From positions 372,001 to 436,000 of the forward strand of contig NZ_RJJD01000001.1 of the NCBI RefSeq assembly GCF_003721515.1: DNA of 64,000 nucleotides, in the 5' to 3' direction. Position 1 is the stretch's first letter, and every line of letters begins with the position of its first letter. The stretch is from Rufibacter latericius. Lineage in GTDB: Bacteria; Bacteroidota; Bacteroidia; Cytophagales; Hymenobacteraceae. Shown here piece by piece: positions 34,823 through 42,917 of the stretch. A program made the position numbers and the translations under genes. The notes below the pieces were generated by a model. The model did no database searches. It had not been told where the DNA came from and worked only from the letters and a program-made list of their open reading frames with translations.

Positions 34823-36508
34823 CTAGTCTTTAAAGGTATATGGAACTGCAGGATCTTTCAGGCTTGGGGCCTGACTTACCTCAGATGCCGGTAATGGAAT
34901 CAGGAAGTTTCCAGAATTGGCAACCGCCACTCTTTCAGCAAACCAGGATGTTTTAGCAAACGTCCAACCAGTTGGGTTAGGCATTTTGTCTGGTTTCACT
35001 ACAAACAGACCACGATCCTGGCTGTTGATGATCTCGTAAGCCTTGGTGGGATTATAGTAATGTAATCTTACTAAATCATACCAAACAATGCTTTCCATGG
35101 CAAATTCCTTCACGCGCTCCTCGAAGATATCATCCCAGGTAAGGGCACCTTCCCAAGCGGGTAAACCGGCGCGCATATGAACCTTGTTAAAATATTCCAA
35201 GGCAGTTCCATCTGTGGTTGAGGCATTGTTACCAAGAGCTGCTTCTGCATAGATCAGGTACATCTCAGCTAAACGCAACATATATGTGTTATTCGGGTAG
35301 CGCTGCTGGGAGGCCTGGCCTCCTACGTCTTTGGCTTTCCCAACCACGTATTTCTTAATGCTTGCAAAGTTCTGGTCTGCAGTGGTGGCAGGTGCAGGGA
35401 AAACCAAATCCTGTTCAGACTCTTTTCCAGCTGCGTCTCTCACCGTTTGGGTAATCTCAGGATATACCGCACCTGGCAACATGAAGGTTGATTTCAAGCG
35501 CTGGTCCAGGGTAAAACCAGGTTTTGCGCCATTGTCCTGCATCAGGCCGTCATAGAGGCTTAACATCCACCATGAAGCTCCTAAGTCACCGCCCCAACCA
35601 TCACCATTGGCAATGTCATTGCTGTAGGTGATCTGGGAAACCATGGTATTGGCGGAGGCATAGTCTGTAGTAAATACCCATTGCAATTCAAACAACGACT
35701 CGTTGTTATTGTCATAAGGGTAAGTAAACAAATCGGCATAGTTTGGCAGAAGAGATCTACCACTCATGGTAATAACTCTTTGCGCGTGTTCTTTAGCCTT
35801 ATCAAGGTGCTCCTGCTTTCTTACACCACCAGTAGACTCTACTCCAGCACGGGTTAAGAAAGTTCTGGCCAACATTCCTTCTGCCGACCATTTGGTAATT
35901 CTTCCTGGCTCAAGGGCAGTAGAGCTCAAATTTTGAGCAGCAAACTGAAAATCTCTTGTAATGAATTCCCAAACGCTTTCTTTGGTATTTCTAACCAAAG
36001 TAGCATTCTGCAGAACCGCTATGTTATCCTCAATGATAGGTACTTCGCCGTAGTTAGACACCAGGTGGGTGTAAGCGGTAGCGCGCATGAACCTAGCCTC
36101 TGCTAAAGCATGGTTTTTGATTTCAGGAGATACTCCGGCTCCGGCATATGTATTTATATTGGAGATGGCCATGTTAGCCTGCCCCACCACTACATAAAAA
36201 GCACGGTAAGCGGCACCATTATCAGGAGAAACCGATGTTGTATTGAACAAGGTATGGTCTCTATCACCCCAAGCCCGGAAAACAGTACCTCCCCGGATGT
36301 CACCCAATTTGAAGTTCGCCTGGTCTATATAATCTTTCCATACTACACTGTACAGAGGGGCGGTAGCGGCCAACACCTGCTGATCAGTCTGGTAGAAATT
36401 TGCATCAACCAAAGTGTCTTGGGGTGGTCTGTCAAGGAATTCTTCAGAGCAACCTGAAAACACGGTCAGTGCCGTCAATGCCCCTATAAGGAAATATTTA
36501 TTTTTCAT
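34823..36508 (-). CDS. SusD/RagB family nutrient-binding lipoprotein (561 aa)
   Basis: SusD sits as a lid on the SusC channel and binds the glycan on the cell surface. The lipobox is FSGC, followed by SEEFLDRPPQDTL, the usual SusD start with acidic surface signal. TPR-like helices follow (ALAEARFMRATAYTHLVSNYGEVPI is the classic SusD helix, given here as ALAEARFMRA and YTHLVSNYGEVP). The C-terminal ERVKEFAMESIVWYDLVRL is also family-typical. It lies 18 nt after its susC. Confidence 0.95.
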   Translation of the reverse strand: MKNKYFLIGALTALTVFSGCSEEFLDRPPQDTLVDANFYQTDQQVLAATAPLYSVVWKDYIDQANFKLGDIRGGTVFRAWGDRDHTLFNTTSVSPDNGAAYRAFYVVVGQANMAISNINTYAGAGVSPEIKNHALAEARFMRATAYTHLVSNYGEVPIIEDNIAVLQNATLVRNTKESVWEFITRDFQFAAQNLSSTALEPGRITKWSAEGMLARTFLTRAGVESTGGVRKQEHLDKAKEHAQRVITMSGRSLLPNYADLFTYPYDNNNESLFELQWVFTTDYASANTMVSQITYSNDIANGDGWGGDLGASWWMLSLYDGLMQDNGAKPGFTLDQRLKSTFMLPGAVYPEITQTVRDAAGKESEQDLVFPAPATTADQNFASIKKYVVGKAKDVGGQASQQRYPNNTYMLRLAEMYLIYAEAALGNNASTTDGTALEYFNKVHMRAGLPAWEGALTWDDIFEERVKEFAMESIVWYDLVRLHYYNPTKAYEIINSQDRGLFVVKPDKMPNPTGWTFAKTSWFAERVAVANSGNFLIPLPASEVSQAPSLKDPAVPYTFKD

Positions 36509-36526
36509 TTTACTCGCTGTTTTAAA

Positions 36527-39500
36527 TTAGAAATCAATACCGATGTTGAAAGAATAAACCGGTGTCAATGGGTAACGTCCGTAATCCACGCCAATGGCTG
36601 CGTTATCAGCCCCTGCATTTGGCCCTACATATGAACCAACCTCAGGGTCATATCCTGAATAACCAGTAATGGTCCAAAGGTTTTGTGCACTCATCCCTAC
36701 TCTGGCTCCTTTGATGAATTTTTGTTTGGCCAACAAGGTAGATGGCAAATTGTAGTTTAAGGTCACGTTCTTAAGTCTAACAAATGAACCGTCTTCTACA
36801 TACTTGTCTGTGTGGCGGGAGAAGTTGTTGTTTTTGTTGCCTCCTGACATTCTTGCTACGGTAGTACCTGGGTTCTCCAAATAAGGTCTGCCATTGGCGT
36901 CCATTGCTACTCTAGCATAATCAAACGCCCCGATGAACAGGTTCCGGCCTAAGTTGATGTTGTTAGGGTTTGAGTTCTCACTACGCAGGTAGTTGTACAC
37001 ATCATTACCTATTGAGCTTGTAATCAACACACTCAAATCAAAGCCTTTGTAGGAGAAAGAGTTAGTTAAACCAGCAAACAACTTTGGCCAAGGGTTACCA
37101 ATAAAGGTTTGGTCTTCACCAGTAATGATGCCATCACCGTTGATGTCTTTGTATTTCACATCGCCTACCCAAATGCTGTTCTCAGCTATTGGATATTCCA
37201 CTCCGTTGTTATCAGCTGGCAAAGCACTGGCTTCAATTTCTTCTAAACTTCCGAAGATGCCTTCTTCAACATAACCATAGAACATCCAAGGAGACTCTCC
37301 AATAACAGAACGCTGGGTCCAGTTGTTCATCCACCAGTTGATCCGGTCCATGATTCCGGTTGGGTTGTTCAGGTCTTTGATTTTGGTTTTGAAATGAGAG
37401 ATGTTAAAGTTAGACTCCCACTTAAACTGACCATTGTCTACGTTAATGGTATTTAGAGCAAAGCTCCATCCCTTGTTTTGAAGAGAACCGGCATTTACAG
37501 TAGGAGCTGAGATAGAACCATTACCGTTTGTACCCATATACCATGGCAATGAGCTTGGTAAGATCAGGTTATCAGTATTCTTGATATAATAATCTGCCTC
37601 AATCTGAACCTTGTTTTCAAACAAACCTAAGGTGATCCCGAAGTTGTCTGTTTTGGTTTCCTCCCACTGGAAGTTTGGATTTGGATATTTGTTTGGTCTG
37701 AAGCTGGTTCCCCAGGCAGAAGGACCTGAAGTCAATGTACCGTAAATGGCACCGCTGCCTCCTTGGTTACCGGTTAAACCCGTTTCAAAGCGCAATCTTA
37801 AGTCATTAACGAAAGGCACATTGAAGAATGGCTCTTCAGTAACTCTCCAGGCAAAAGATACAGATGGGAAGTATCCCCATTTGTTTTCAGGACCAAAGTT
37901 TACCGAACCATCGGCACGGAAAGCAGCCTGAACAATGTAACGGTCGTGGAAATTATAGTTGATACGACCTAAATAAGATTCCATGGCCCAGTCACCGTGA
38001 CCACCTTCGGTGTCACTTCTAAGTCTGTCACCAGCGTTCAAGTCAAGGATTTCGTTTGTGGTGAAACCATCTCTTTGGGCAAAGACCTGTCTCCAGGTAG
38101 ACTCCTGCGACTCATGGGTAGCCATGATGTTGATGTTATGGTTTCCAAACTGCTTCACATACTGCAACATTTGGTTCCAATTCCAATAAGTGTTGACATT
38201 GTCCCGGTTGTTCAAACGGGCCGTCTCATTCTTCTGATAACCAAACTGGTAGGTTGGTAAAAAGTAAAGAGAGTTGGAGTAGTTAACATTCGTGTTGAAG
38301 GAAGTCCGGAAATCTAAACCTGGCAGAATATGGAAAGCCATGTTAAGACCGCCTAAAAACTGTCTTCTGGTTAACTCATTGGTGGTCAGGTTAGCCAACC
38401 CGATTGGGTTTGGTGGTGTAAATTGCTCAGAGGTGTTCTGCGTAGTAACAGTACCCCCACCATAAGTACCATTCAGGTTTCTAACCGGAATATGGGGAGG
38501 CAATTGAATAGCTCTGGTGATGATGTCGTTCTGGGTAGTGTTCAGTTTCTCGTTTGTTTGAGAAAAGTTGAAATTAGCGCCCAGATCTAACCATTTACGG
38601 GTTTTGTTGTCAATGTTTAACCGAACTGAGGCGCGGTCAAATCCTGAGCCCAATGCTACACCCTCCTGGTCTAAATATTCACCAGACAAGTAGAACGTTG
38701 TTTTTTCACTACCACCGCTTAAGCTTACCTGATGCTTTTGCATGGCGGCACTATTGAACAATTCACTTTGCCAGTTAGTACCTCCACCTAATAAAGTAGG
38801 ATCCAGGAATTCTTCCCGAACGGTACCACCTGCAATGGCTTTGTACTCATTTTCCATCTGCGCATACTGACGCAAATTCATCACCTCCAACTGAGAAGGA
38901 GCTGTCTGCTGGCTGAACAAATAAGAATAGTTCACCTTCACATCACCTGACTTACCACGTTTTGTGGTGATTAAAACAACCCCGTTGGTTGCTCTAGATC
39001 CATAGATAGCAGTAGCAGAAGGACCTTGGAGAATCTCCATGCTTTCAATATCAGAAGGGTTCAAAGCAGAAAGAGGGTTAGATCCTCTTGGAGTGATTTC
39101 CCCTGATATTTGAACCCCGTCAATCACGTACAAAGGCTCATTTGTTCCGCTGATAGAGTTTACCCCTCTAATGTTTACAGAGATACCCCCACCAGGAGCA
39201 CCCGTGTTCTGGGTAACATACACCCCAGGAGCACGGCCTTGAATTGCTTGCTCAATAGTAGTGTTCACTGTTTTCTCAATGGCAGCGGCATTGATGGTAG
39301 TTTGAGCACCGGTAAGGTCATTTTTTCTTAGCTCACCATAACCCGTAACAACTACCTCATTCAGAGTCTGAGCATCTTCTCTCAGGCTTACATTAATAGT
39401 AGTGTTGCTTCCCACTGGTACTTCCTGAGACACATAACCAATAAAGGTCACTACTAACACATCTGTGTTACCAGCCTCTAAAGAGAAGTTCCCGTTTGCA

Positions 39501-39736
39501 TCAGTAGAAGAGCCGTTTGTAGTACCTTTAACTACTACGCTCACACCTGGCATACCCGAGTTATCAGATGCCGCTGTTACTCTACCAGTAATTGTCCGCT
39601 TGGCGGTTTGTGCCAAACCATCAAAAGCCTGGGTGAGAATAGCTATCACCATAGCTATCATCATCCAGGCCCTCTTTGATTTCAAGACATAATTACTTTT
39701 TTGGTAATCTTTGTCTGAGTATAAGTTTTTAATCAT
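36527..39736 (-). CDS. SusC/RagA family TonB-dependent transporter (1069 aa)
   Basis: This is the outer-membrane channel that imports oligosaccharides using TonB energy. The start at 39736 gives a long signal region (MIAMVIAILTQAFDGLAQ). An N-terminal carboxypeptidase-regulatory-like domain (ITGRVTAASDNSGMPGVSV) is followed by the plug with the TonB box region and SusC signature (NEVVVTGYG, then GAPGGGISVNIRGVNS and ATNGVVLITTKRG). The C-terminal barrel ends in an aromatic strand (YSFNIGIDF). There is no extra anti-sigma-interacting STN domain, so regulation probably uses another sensor. First gene of its operon. Confidence 0.96.
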   Translation of the reverse strand: MIKNLYSDKDYQKSNYVLKSKRAWMMIAMVIAILTQAFDGLAQTAKRTITGRVTAASDNSGMPGVSVVVKGTTNGSSTDANGNFSLEAGNTDVLVVTFIGYVSQEVPVGSNTTINVSLREDAQTLNEVVVTGYGELRKNDLTGAQTTINAAAIEKTVNTTIEQAIQGRAPGVYVTQNTGAPGGGISVNIRGVNSISGTNEPLYVIDGVQISGEITPRGSNPLSALNPSDIESMEILQGPSATAIYGSRATNGVVLITTKRGKSGDVKVNYSYLFSQQTAPSQLEVMNLRQYAQMENEYKAIAGGTVREEFLDPTLLGGGTNWQSELFNSAAMQKHQVSLSGGSEKTTFYLSGEYLDQEGVALGSGFDRASVRLNIDNKTRKWLDLGANFNFSQTNEKLNTTQNDIITRAIQLPPHIPVRNLNGTYGGGTVTTQNTSEQFTPPNPIGLANLTTNELTRRQFLGGLNMAFHILPGLDFRTSFNTNVNYSNSLYFLPTYQFGYQKNETARLNNRDNVNTYWNWNQMLQYVKQFGNHNINIMATHESQESTWRQVFAQRDGFTTNEILDLNAGDRLRSDTEGGHGDWAMESYLGRINYNFHDRYIVQAAFRADGSVNFGPENKWGYFPSVSFAWRVTEEPFFNVPFVNDLRLRFETGLTGNQGGSGAIYGTLTSGPSAWGTSFRPNKYPNPNFQWEETKTDNFGITLGLFENKVQIEADYYIKNTDNLILPSSLPWYMGTNGNGSISAPTVNAGSLQNKGWSFALNTINVDNGQFKWESNFNISHFKTKIKDLNNPTGIMDRINWWMNNWTQRSVIGESPWMFYGYVEEGIFGSLEEIEASALPADNNGVEYPIAENSIWVGDVKYKDINGDGIITGEDQTFIGNPWPKLFAGLTNSFSYKGFDLSVLITSSIGNDVYNYLRSENSNPNNINLGRNLFIGAFDYARVAMDANGRPYLENPGTTVARMSGGNKNNNFSRHTDKYVEDGSFVRLKNVTLNYNLPSTLLAKQKFIKGARVGMSAQNLWTITGYSGYDPEVGSYVGPNAGADNAAIGVDYGRYPLTPVYSFNIGIDF

Positions 39737-39788
39737 AGGGTAATTTGAATTAGGTAGTAAACATAGTATTGGTGTAAACAAAAAAACA

Positions 39789-39804
39789 CGCTAGTACTTA
39801 CTAG
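39789..39804. promoter_or_regulatory. Palindrome upstream of susC
   Basis: GCTAGTA-CT-TACTAGC, 53 nt before the susC start codon; a possible operator or a 5' UTR hairpin. Confidence 0.45.
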
Positions 39805-40552
39805 CTAGTGGTTCATTTTAACAAGTGTTTGCAATGGTAGAACTAACATAAGAGACGCTTATCCTAGGGGGATGGGTAAGAACATGTCTCATAGTAAGCT
39901 CCTAATGAAAGAGTTTCATCAAAACTCCCGCCTCTTCCAACAAAATTTTCAATGGTTTTAGCAGCTATACAAAACTAAGAAGAATTTAAGCCGTGGCATA
40001 ATACTTTTTTATCATTTGTTTGATTCAAACAAGCTAAACTCCTCTCATTCCATGCCATCGTTGGCATATTTTACAAAAAGACGGCTCCTTAAAGAAATAA
40101 AAGTATTAAGGTCACTAATATAGATGATTTTGCAGAATTCACAATCATCTTGACAAATATTCAGATTTACACAAAATGAAATTTTCGCTAATAAGCTACC
40201 TCGAAACCAAATAACCGAAAGTTATCTATAGATATTGCTTCCTTTTGAGTCAAAAGTACCAAGTTGTTGGTTTTCCAAACTGGTATTCTTTTAACGCTTT
40301 TCCTTCTCTTTGGACCTGTTTGTAGCAGGCCTTCCTTTAAGTATTGCTTCTTTTACTAGATGGAAAGCTTAAAATAAGGGCCATAAATCAAAACAATACC
40401 CTTTTTTTAAGAGCCTACCCCCTCTTTTATATCAGGCAATTAGTCACAAAGCACATTCCAGACCACCTTCAAGCTTCACCATACCCCTTACCTTAGATCT
40501 AGTTTGGTTTAAAAAATCTGGCTTTCTCCAACTTAGATTCTCAAGGGAAAGC

Positions 40553-40581
40553 GGTTTGATAGCATAAACCATATCAAAACC
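40553..40581. promoter_or_regulatory. Inverted repeat in the divergent region
   Basis: GGTTTGATA and TATCAAAACC are separated by 10 bp, about one helical turn; shaped like a regulator-binding site. Confidence 0.4.
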
Positions 40582-40947
40582 ACCCTTTATGTAGTAAGAA
40601 GTGGATTTATTCAATCCAAAGATGCACCAACTTTAAACCGATTCTTACACCTAGATAGTTCCTATCTTCTAATAGGCAGAAAGCTTCTATGACTTTAGAC
40701 AATTTAAAGGCAGCCGATAAATTTCATCCAATAAATATAGGCCTTAATAAATAATGTGGAAGACCTCATATGTTTCAGTAAGGGACCTCAAATGTTAAAA
40801 CTTTACCTTCTTTGAAGGTTTTACCATAATTTACATTAACATAATTCAATCACTTGCCTTGAAATAGCTTCCTGTTAAAGGAAGCCTCATTGACAAAGCT
40901 TCAAGAGAAAAGCTGGTATAGCTAAATTTAAAATTTGAAGTATTTTT

Positions 40948-40985
40948 ATAAAACAAGTTTAAAATTTCATAAAACAAGTTTTAAA
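40948..40985. repeat. Direct repeat, 21-bp period
   Basis: ATAAAACAAGTTTAAA occurs twice (starting 40948 and 40969, the second with one extra T). The two-turn spacing would place two protein copies on one DNA face. Confidence 0.5.
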
Positions 40986-41045
40986 TCGTTAATGAAGTTT
41001 CAATTTGAAATCACAAATCACCAGCTTCTAGCTACATACTCTTGA

Positions 41046-41057
41046 TTTCAATTGAAA
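41046..41057. promoter_or_regulatory. 12-bp palindrome near the GH88 promoter
   Basis: TTTCAATTGAAA, followed directly by another A/T-rich near-palindrome (41055-41071). Confidence 0.3.
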
Positions 41058-41308
41058 ATTTCGAAAATTTTAAGTGCGTAGTTATCCCAACCAGTTGTTT
41101 ACTTTAGAGGATTGAAGTCTGAGGTAAAATATATTAGCAAAGACTTTTTATGATTATATCCCAAAGCTCTTGAACTCTGTAATCTTAAGTAGGAAGAGCC
41201 AGTCTCTGTGTTAAATTCTTCTACAGGAAACATCTTTTACCATAGGCTTGCTTCCTCACATGATTTATGTAACTCCTGTTTATATACCCCAGTTTATACC
41301 GATAATCT

Positions 41309-42532
41309 ATGCGATCAAAACCATTCTCCTGGAAGTCTTTACTCTTCTCTTGTGTACTCCTGCAATTTGGCTGCAGTTCTCCAAGTACCACCTCTTCCTC
41401 CATTAACCAAGAAGAAAAGCTTTCTGGCGAAACTATCTCCAAGGTGTACCAGGAAGCGGCTAGCCAATACAAACTACTGGCTTCTACCCTTCCAGAAGGT
41501 AAGTTTCCGAAGACGTATCACCCAACTACTGGTAAATTAGATACCAGCGGCTCAGATTGGTGGTGTAGCGGTTTCTATCCGGGTACGCTGCTCAACCTTT
41601 ATCAGGCTACCGGCGACAAAGCCCTATACGCCGAAGCCACCCGTATCATGGAGGATTTGAAAAAAGAGCAATACAACACCTCCACGCATGATCTGGGATT
41701 CATGATGTACTGTAGCTTCGGGAAGGCCAACCAGTTGGCACCTAAACCAGAGTATCGTGACATTCTATTGAACAGCGCTAAATCTCTTTCTACCCGCTTC
41801 AACCCTACCGTTGGGGCCATTAAGTCCTGGGATTCTGACCAGAAAGATTTCCTGGTTATCATTGACAACATGATGAACCTGGAGCTTTTATTCTGGGCTA
41901 CGCGGGTCTCCGGTGATTCTTCCTTCCACAAGCTGGCTGTGACGCACGCCAACACCACTCTACAACATCATTTCCGGCCAGATCATAGTTCTTACCACGT
42001 AATAAATTATGACCCCAACACAGGGGCAGTACAGCAAAAGAAAACCGCCCAAGGATATGCCGATGAATCTGCCTGGGCCCGAGGACAGGCCTGGGGACTT
42101 TACGGCTATACCGCTACGTACCGGGAAACCAAAGATCCCCGGTATTTAAACCAAGCCACCCGCATCGCGGATTTCATTTTGAATCACCCTAACCTACCCG
42201 AAGACAAAATACCTTACTGGGATTTCAATGCTCCAAATATCCCCAGTGCTTTAAGAGATGCCTCCGCAGGGGCGATCAACGCAGCAGCCCTGCTGGAACT
42301 AAGTCAATATGTACCTGCCGATGTTTCCAAGAAATACTTCAAAGCTGCCCAGACCATGCTCCAAACGCTTTCCACAGATACGTACCGCGCAGCACCAGGA
42401 ACGAATGGAGGTTTCCTGCTGAAACACGGAGTGGGCCATAATCCCCAGGGCACAGAAATTGACGTACCCCTCACCTACGGCGATTATTACTACATTGAAG
42501 CCCTACAGCGGTATCAGGAACTCACGAAGTAA
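41309..42532 (+). CDS. GH88 unsaturated glucuronyl hydrolase lipoprotein (407 aa)
   Basis: Family GH88 enzymes remove 4,5-unsaturated uronic acids from oligosaccharides made by polysaccharide lyases. The lipobox is QFGC (Cys22), followed by SSPSTTSSS, which has no acidic surface signal, so a periplasmic location is likely. Family motifs are present: SGSDWWCSGFYPG, HDLGFMMYCSFG (D128) and VIIDNMMNLELLFWA (D186); the last two Asp are the predicted catalytic pair. No polysaccharide lyase is encoded in the window, so the source of its substrate is unclear. It is divergent from susC and ends in a paired R-element hairpin. Confidence 0.88.
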   Translation: MRSKPFSWKSLLFSCVLLQFGCSSPSTTSSSINQEEKLSGETISKVYQEAASQYKLLASTLPEGKFPKTYHPTTGKLDTSGSDWWCSGFYPGTLLNLYQATGDKALYAEATRIMEDLKKEQYNTSTHDLGFMMYCSFGKANQLAPKPEYRDILLNSAKSLSTRFNPTVGAIKSWDSDQKDFLVIIDNMMNLELLFWATRVSGDSSFHKLAVTHANTTLQHHFRPDHSSYHVINYDPNTGAVQQKKTAQGYADESAWARGQAWGLYGYTATYRETKDPRYLNQATRIADFILNHPNLPEDKIPYWDFNAPNIPSALRDASAGAINAAALLELSQYVPADVSKKYFKAAQTMLQTLSTDTYRAAPGTNGGFLLKHGVGHNPQGTEIDVPLTYGDYYYIEALQRYQELTK

Positions 42533-42576
42533 AACCAAATCAAGAAGAGGCTTACAGTTATTGCTTGACGAACCAA

Positions 42577-42610
42577 TTTTATGCATTTTCATAAAAAGAG
42601 GCCTAAAACA
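42577..42610. repeat. R element copy (first of a head-to-head pair)
   Basis: Left arm TTTTATGCATTTTCAT, right arm AAAAAGAGGCCTAAAAC; 44 nt after the GH88 stop. Confidence 0.6.
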
Positions 42611-42643
42611 GAAGTAGCTGTTTTAGGCCTCTTTTTATGAAAA
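42587..42643 (+). terminator. Terminator formed by two opposed R elements
   Basis: About 24-bp stem (42587-42611 with 42618-42643) around a 6-base loop. Each arm is half of an R element, so two adjacent inverted copies make one long hairpin after GH88. Confidence 0.85.
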
Positions 42644-42653
42644 CGCTTCCAAA
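42621..42653. repeat. R element copy (second of the pair)
   Basis: Left arm TTTTAGGCCTCTTTTT, right arm ATGAAAACGCTTCCAAA; inverted relative to the copy at 42577. Confidence 0.6.
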
Positions 42654-42829
42654 TCACCTTTCCTGTTGCTTCTTCTGGAAAACGTAATTAGCCCACAATT
42701 ACCCTATCCCCCAATAAAACATCCCACTGCAGGTTAGGTAACTTCATGTTGGGAGAGAAAAAGAGTAAGCAAACTTCATCAACCAAACCTTACACTCAGC
42801 TTACCAACAACTGAACGCCCTTCATTTCT
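42654..42829. other. Non-coding stretch
   Basis: Between the GH88 and GH3 3' ends. Nothing was recognised. Confidence 0.4.
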
Positions 42830-42865
42830 GTTTTACCCCTGATTTCATAAAAAAGCAACTAAAAC
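42830..42865. repeat. R element copy (degenerate)
   Basis: Left arm GTTTTACCCCTGATTTC, right arm AAAAAAGCAACTAAAAC; 52 nt from the GH3 stop, next to its terminator. Confidence 0.5.
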
Positions 42866-42867
42866 GG

Positions 42868-42900
42868 AAAGGGCAGCCGTCAGGTAGACGGCTGCCCTTT
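42868..42900 (-). terminator. Terminator of the xyloglucan-type enzyme operon
   Basis: Perfect 14-bp stem AAAGGGCAGCCGTC (42868-42881) with 42887-42900, 17 nt beyond the GH3 stop. Confidence 0.85.
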
Positions 42901-42917
42901 CCGGTGAGTGGAATAGG

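Larger units (their letters stand above)
39737..41308. other. 1.57-kb non-coding divergent region
   Basis: The longest gap in the window, between divergent susC and GH88. It is AT-rich and has no credible gene. It holds several palindromes and a direct repeat (listed separately) and must include both promoters. A TAGTTTTG -7-like box on the minus strand lies at 39970-39977. Confidence 0.7.
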
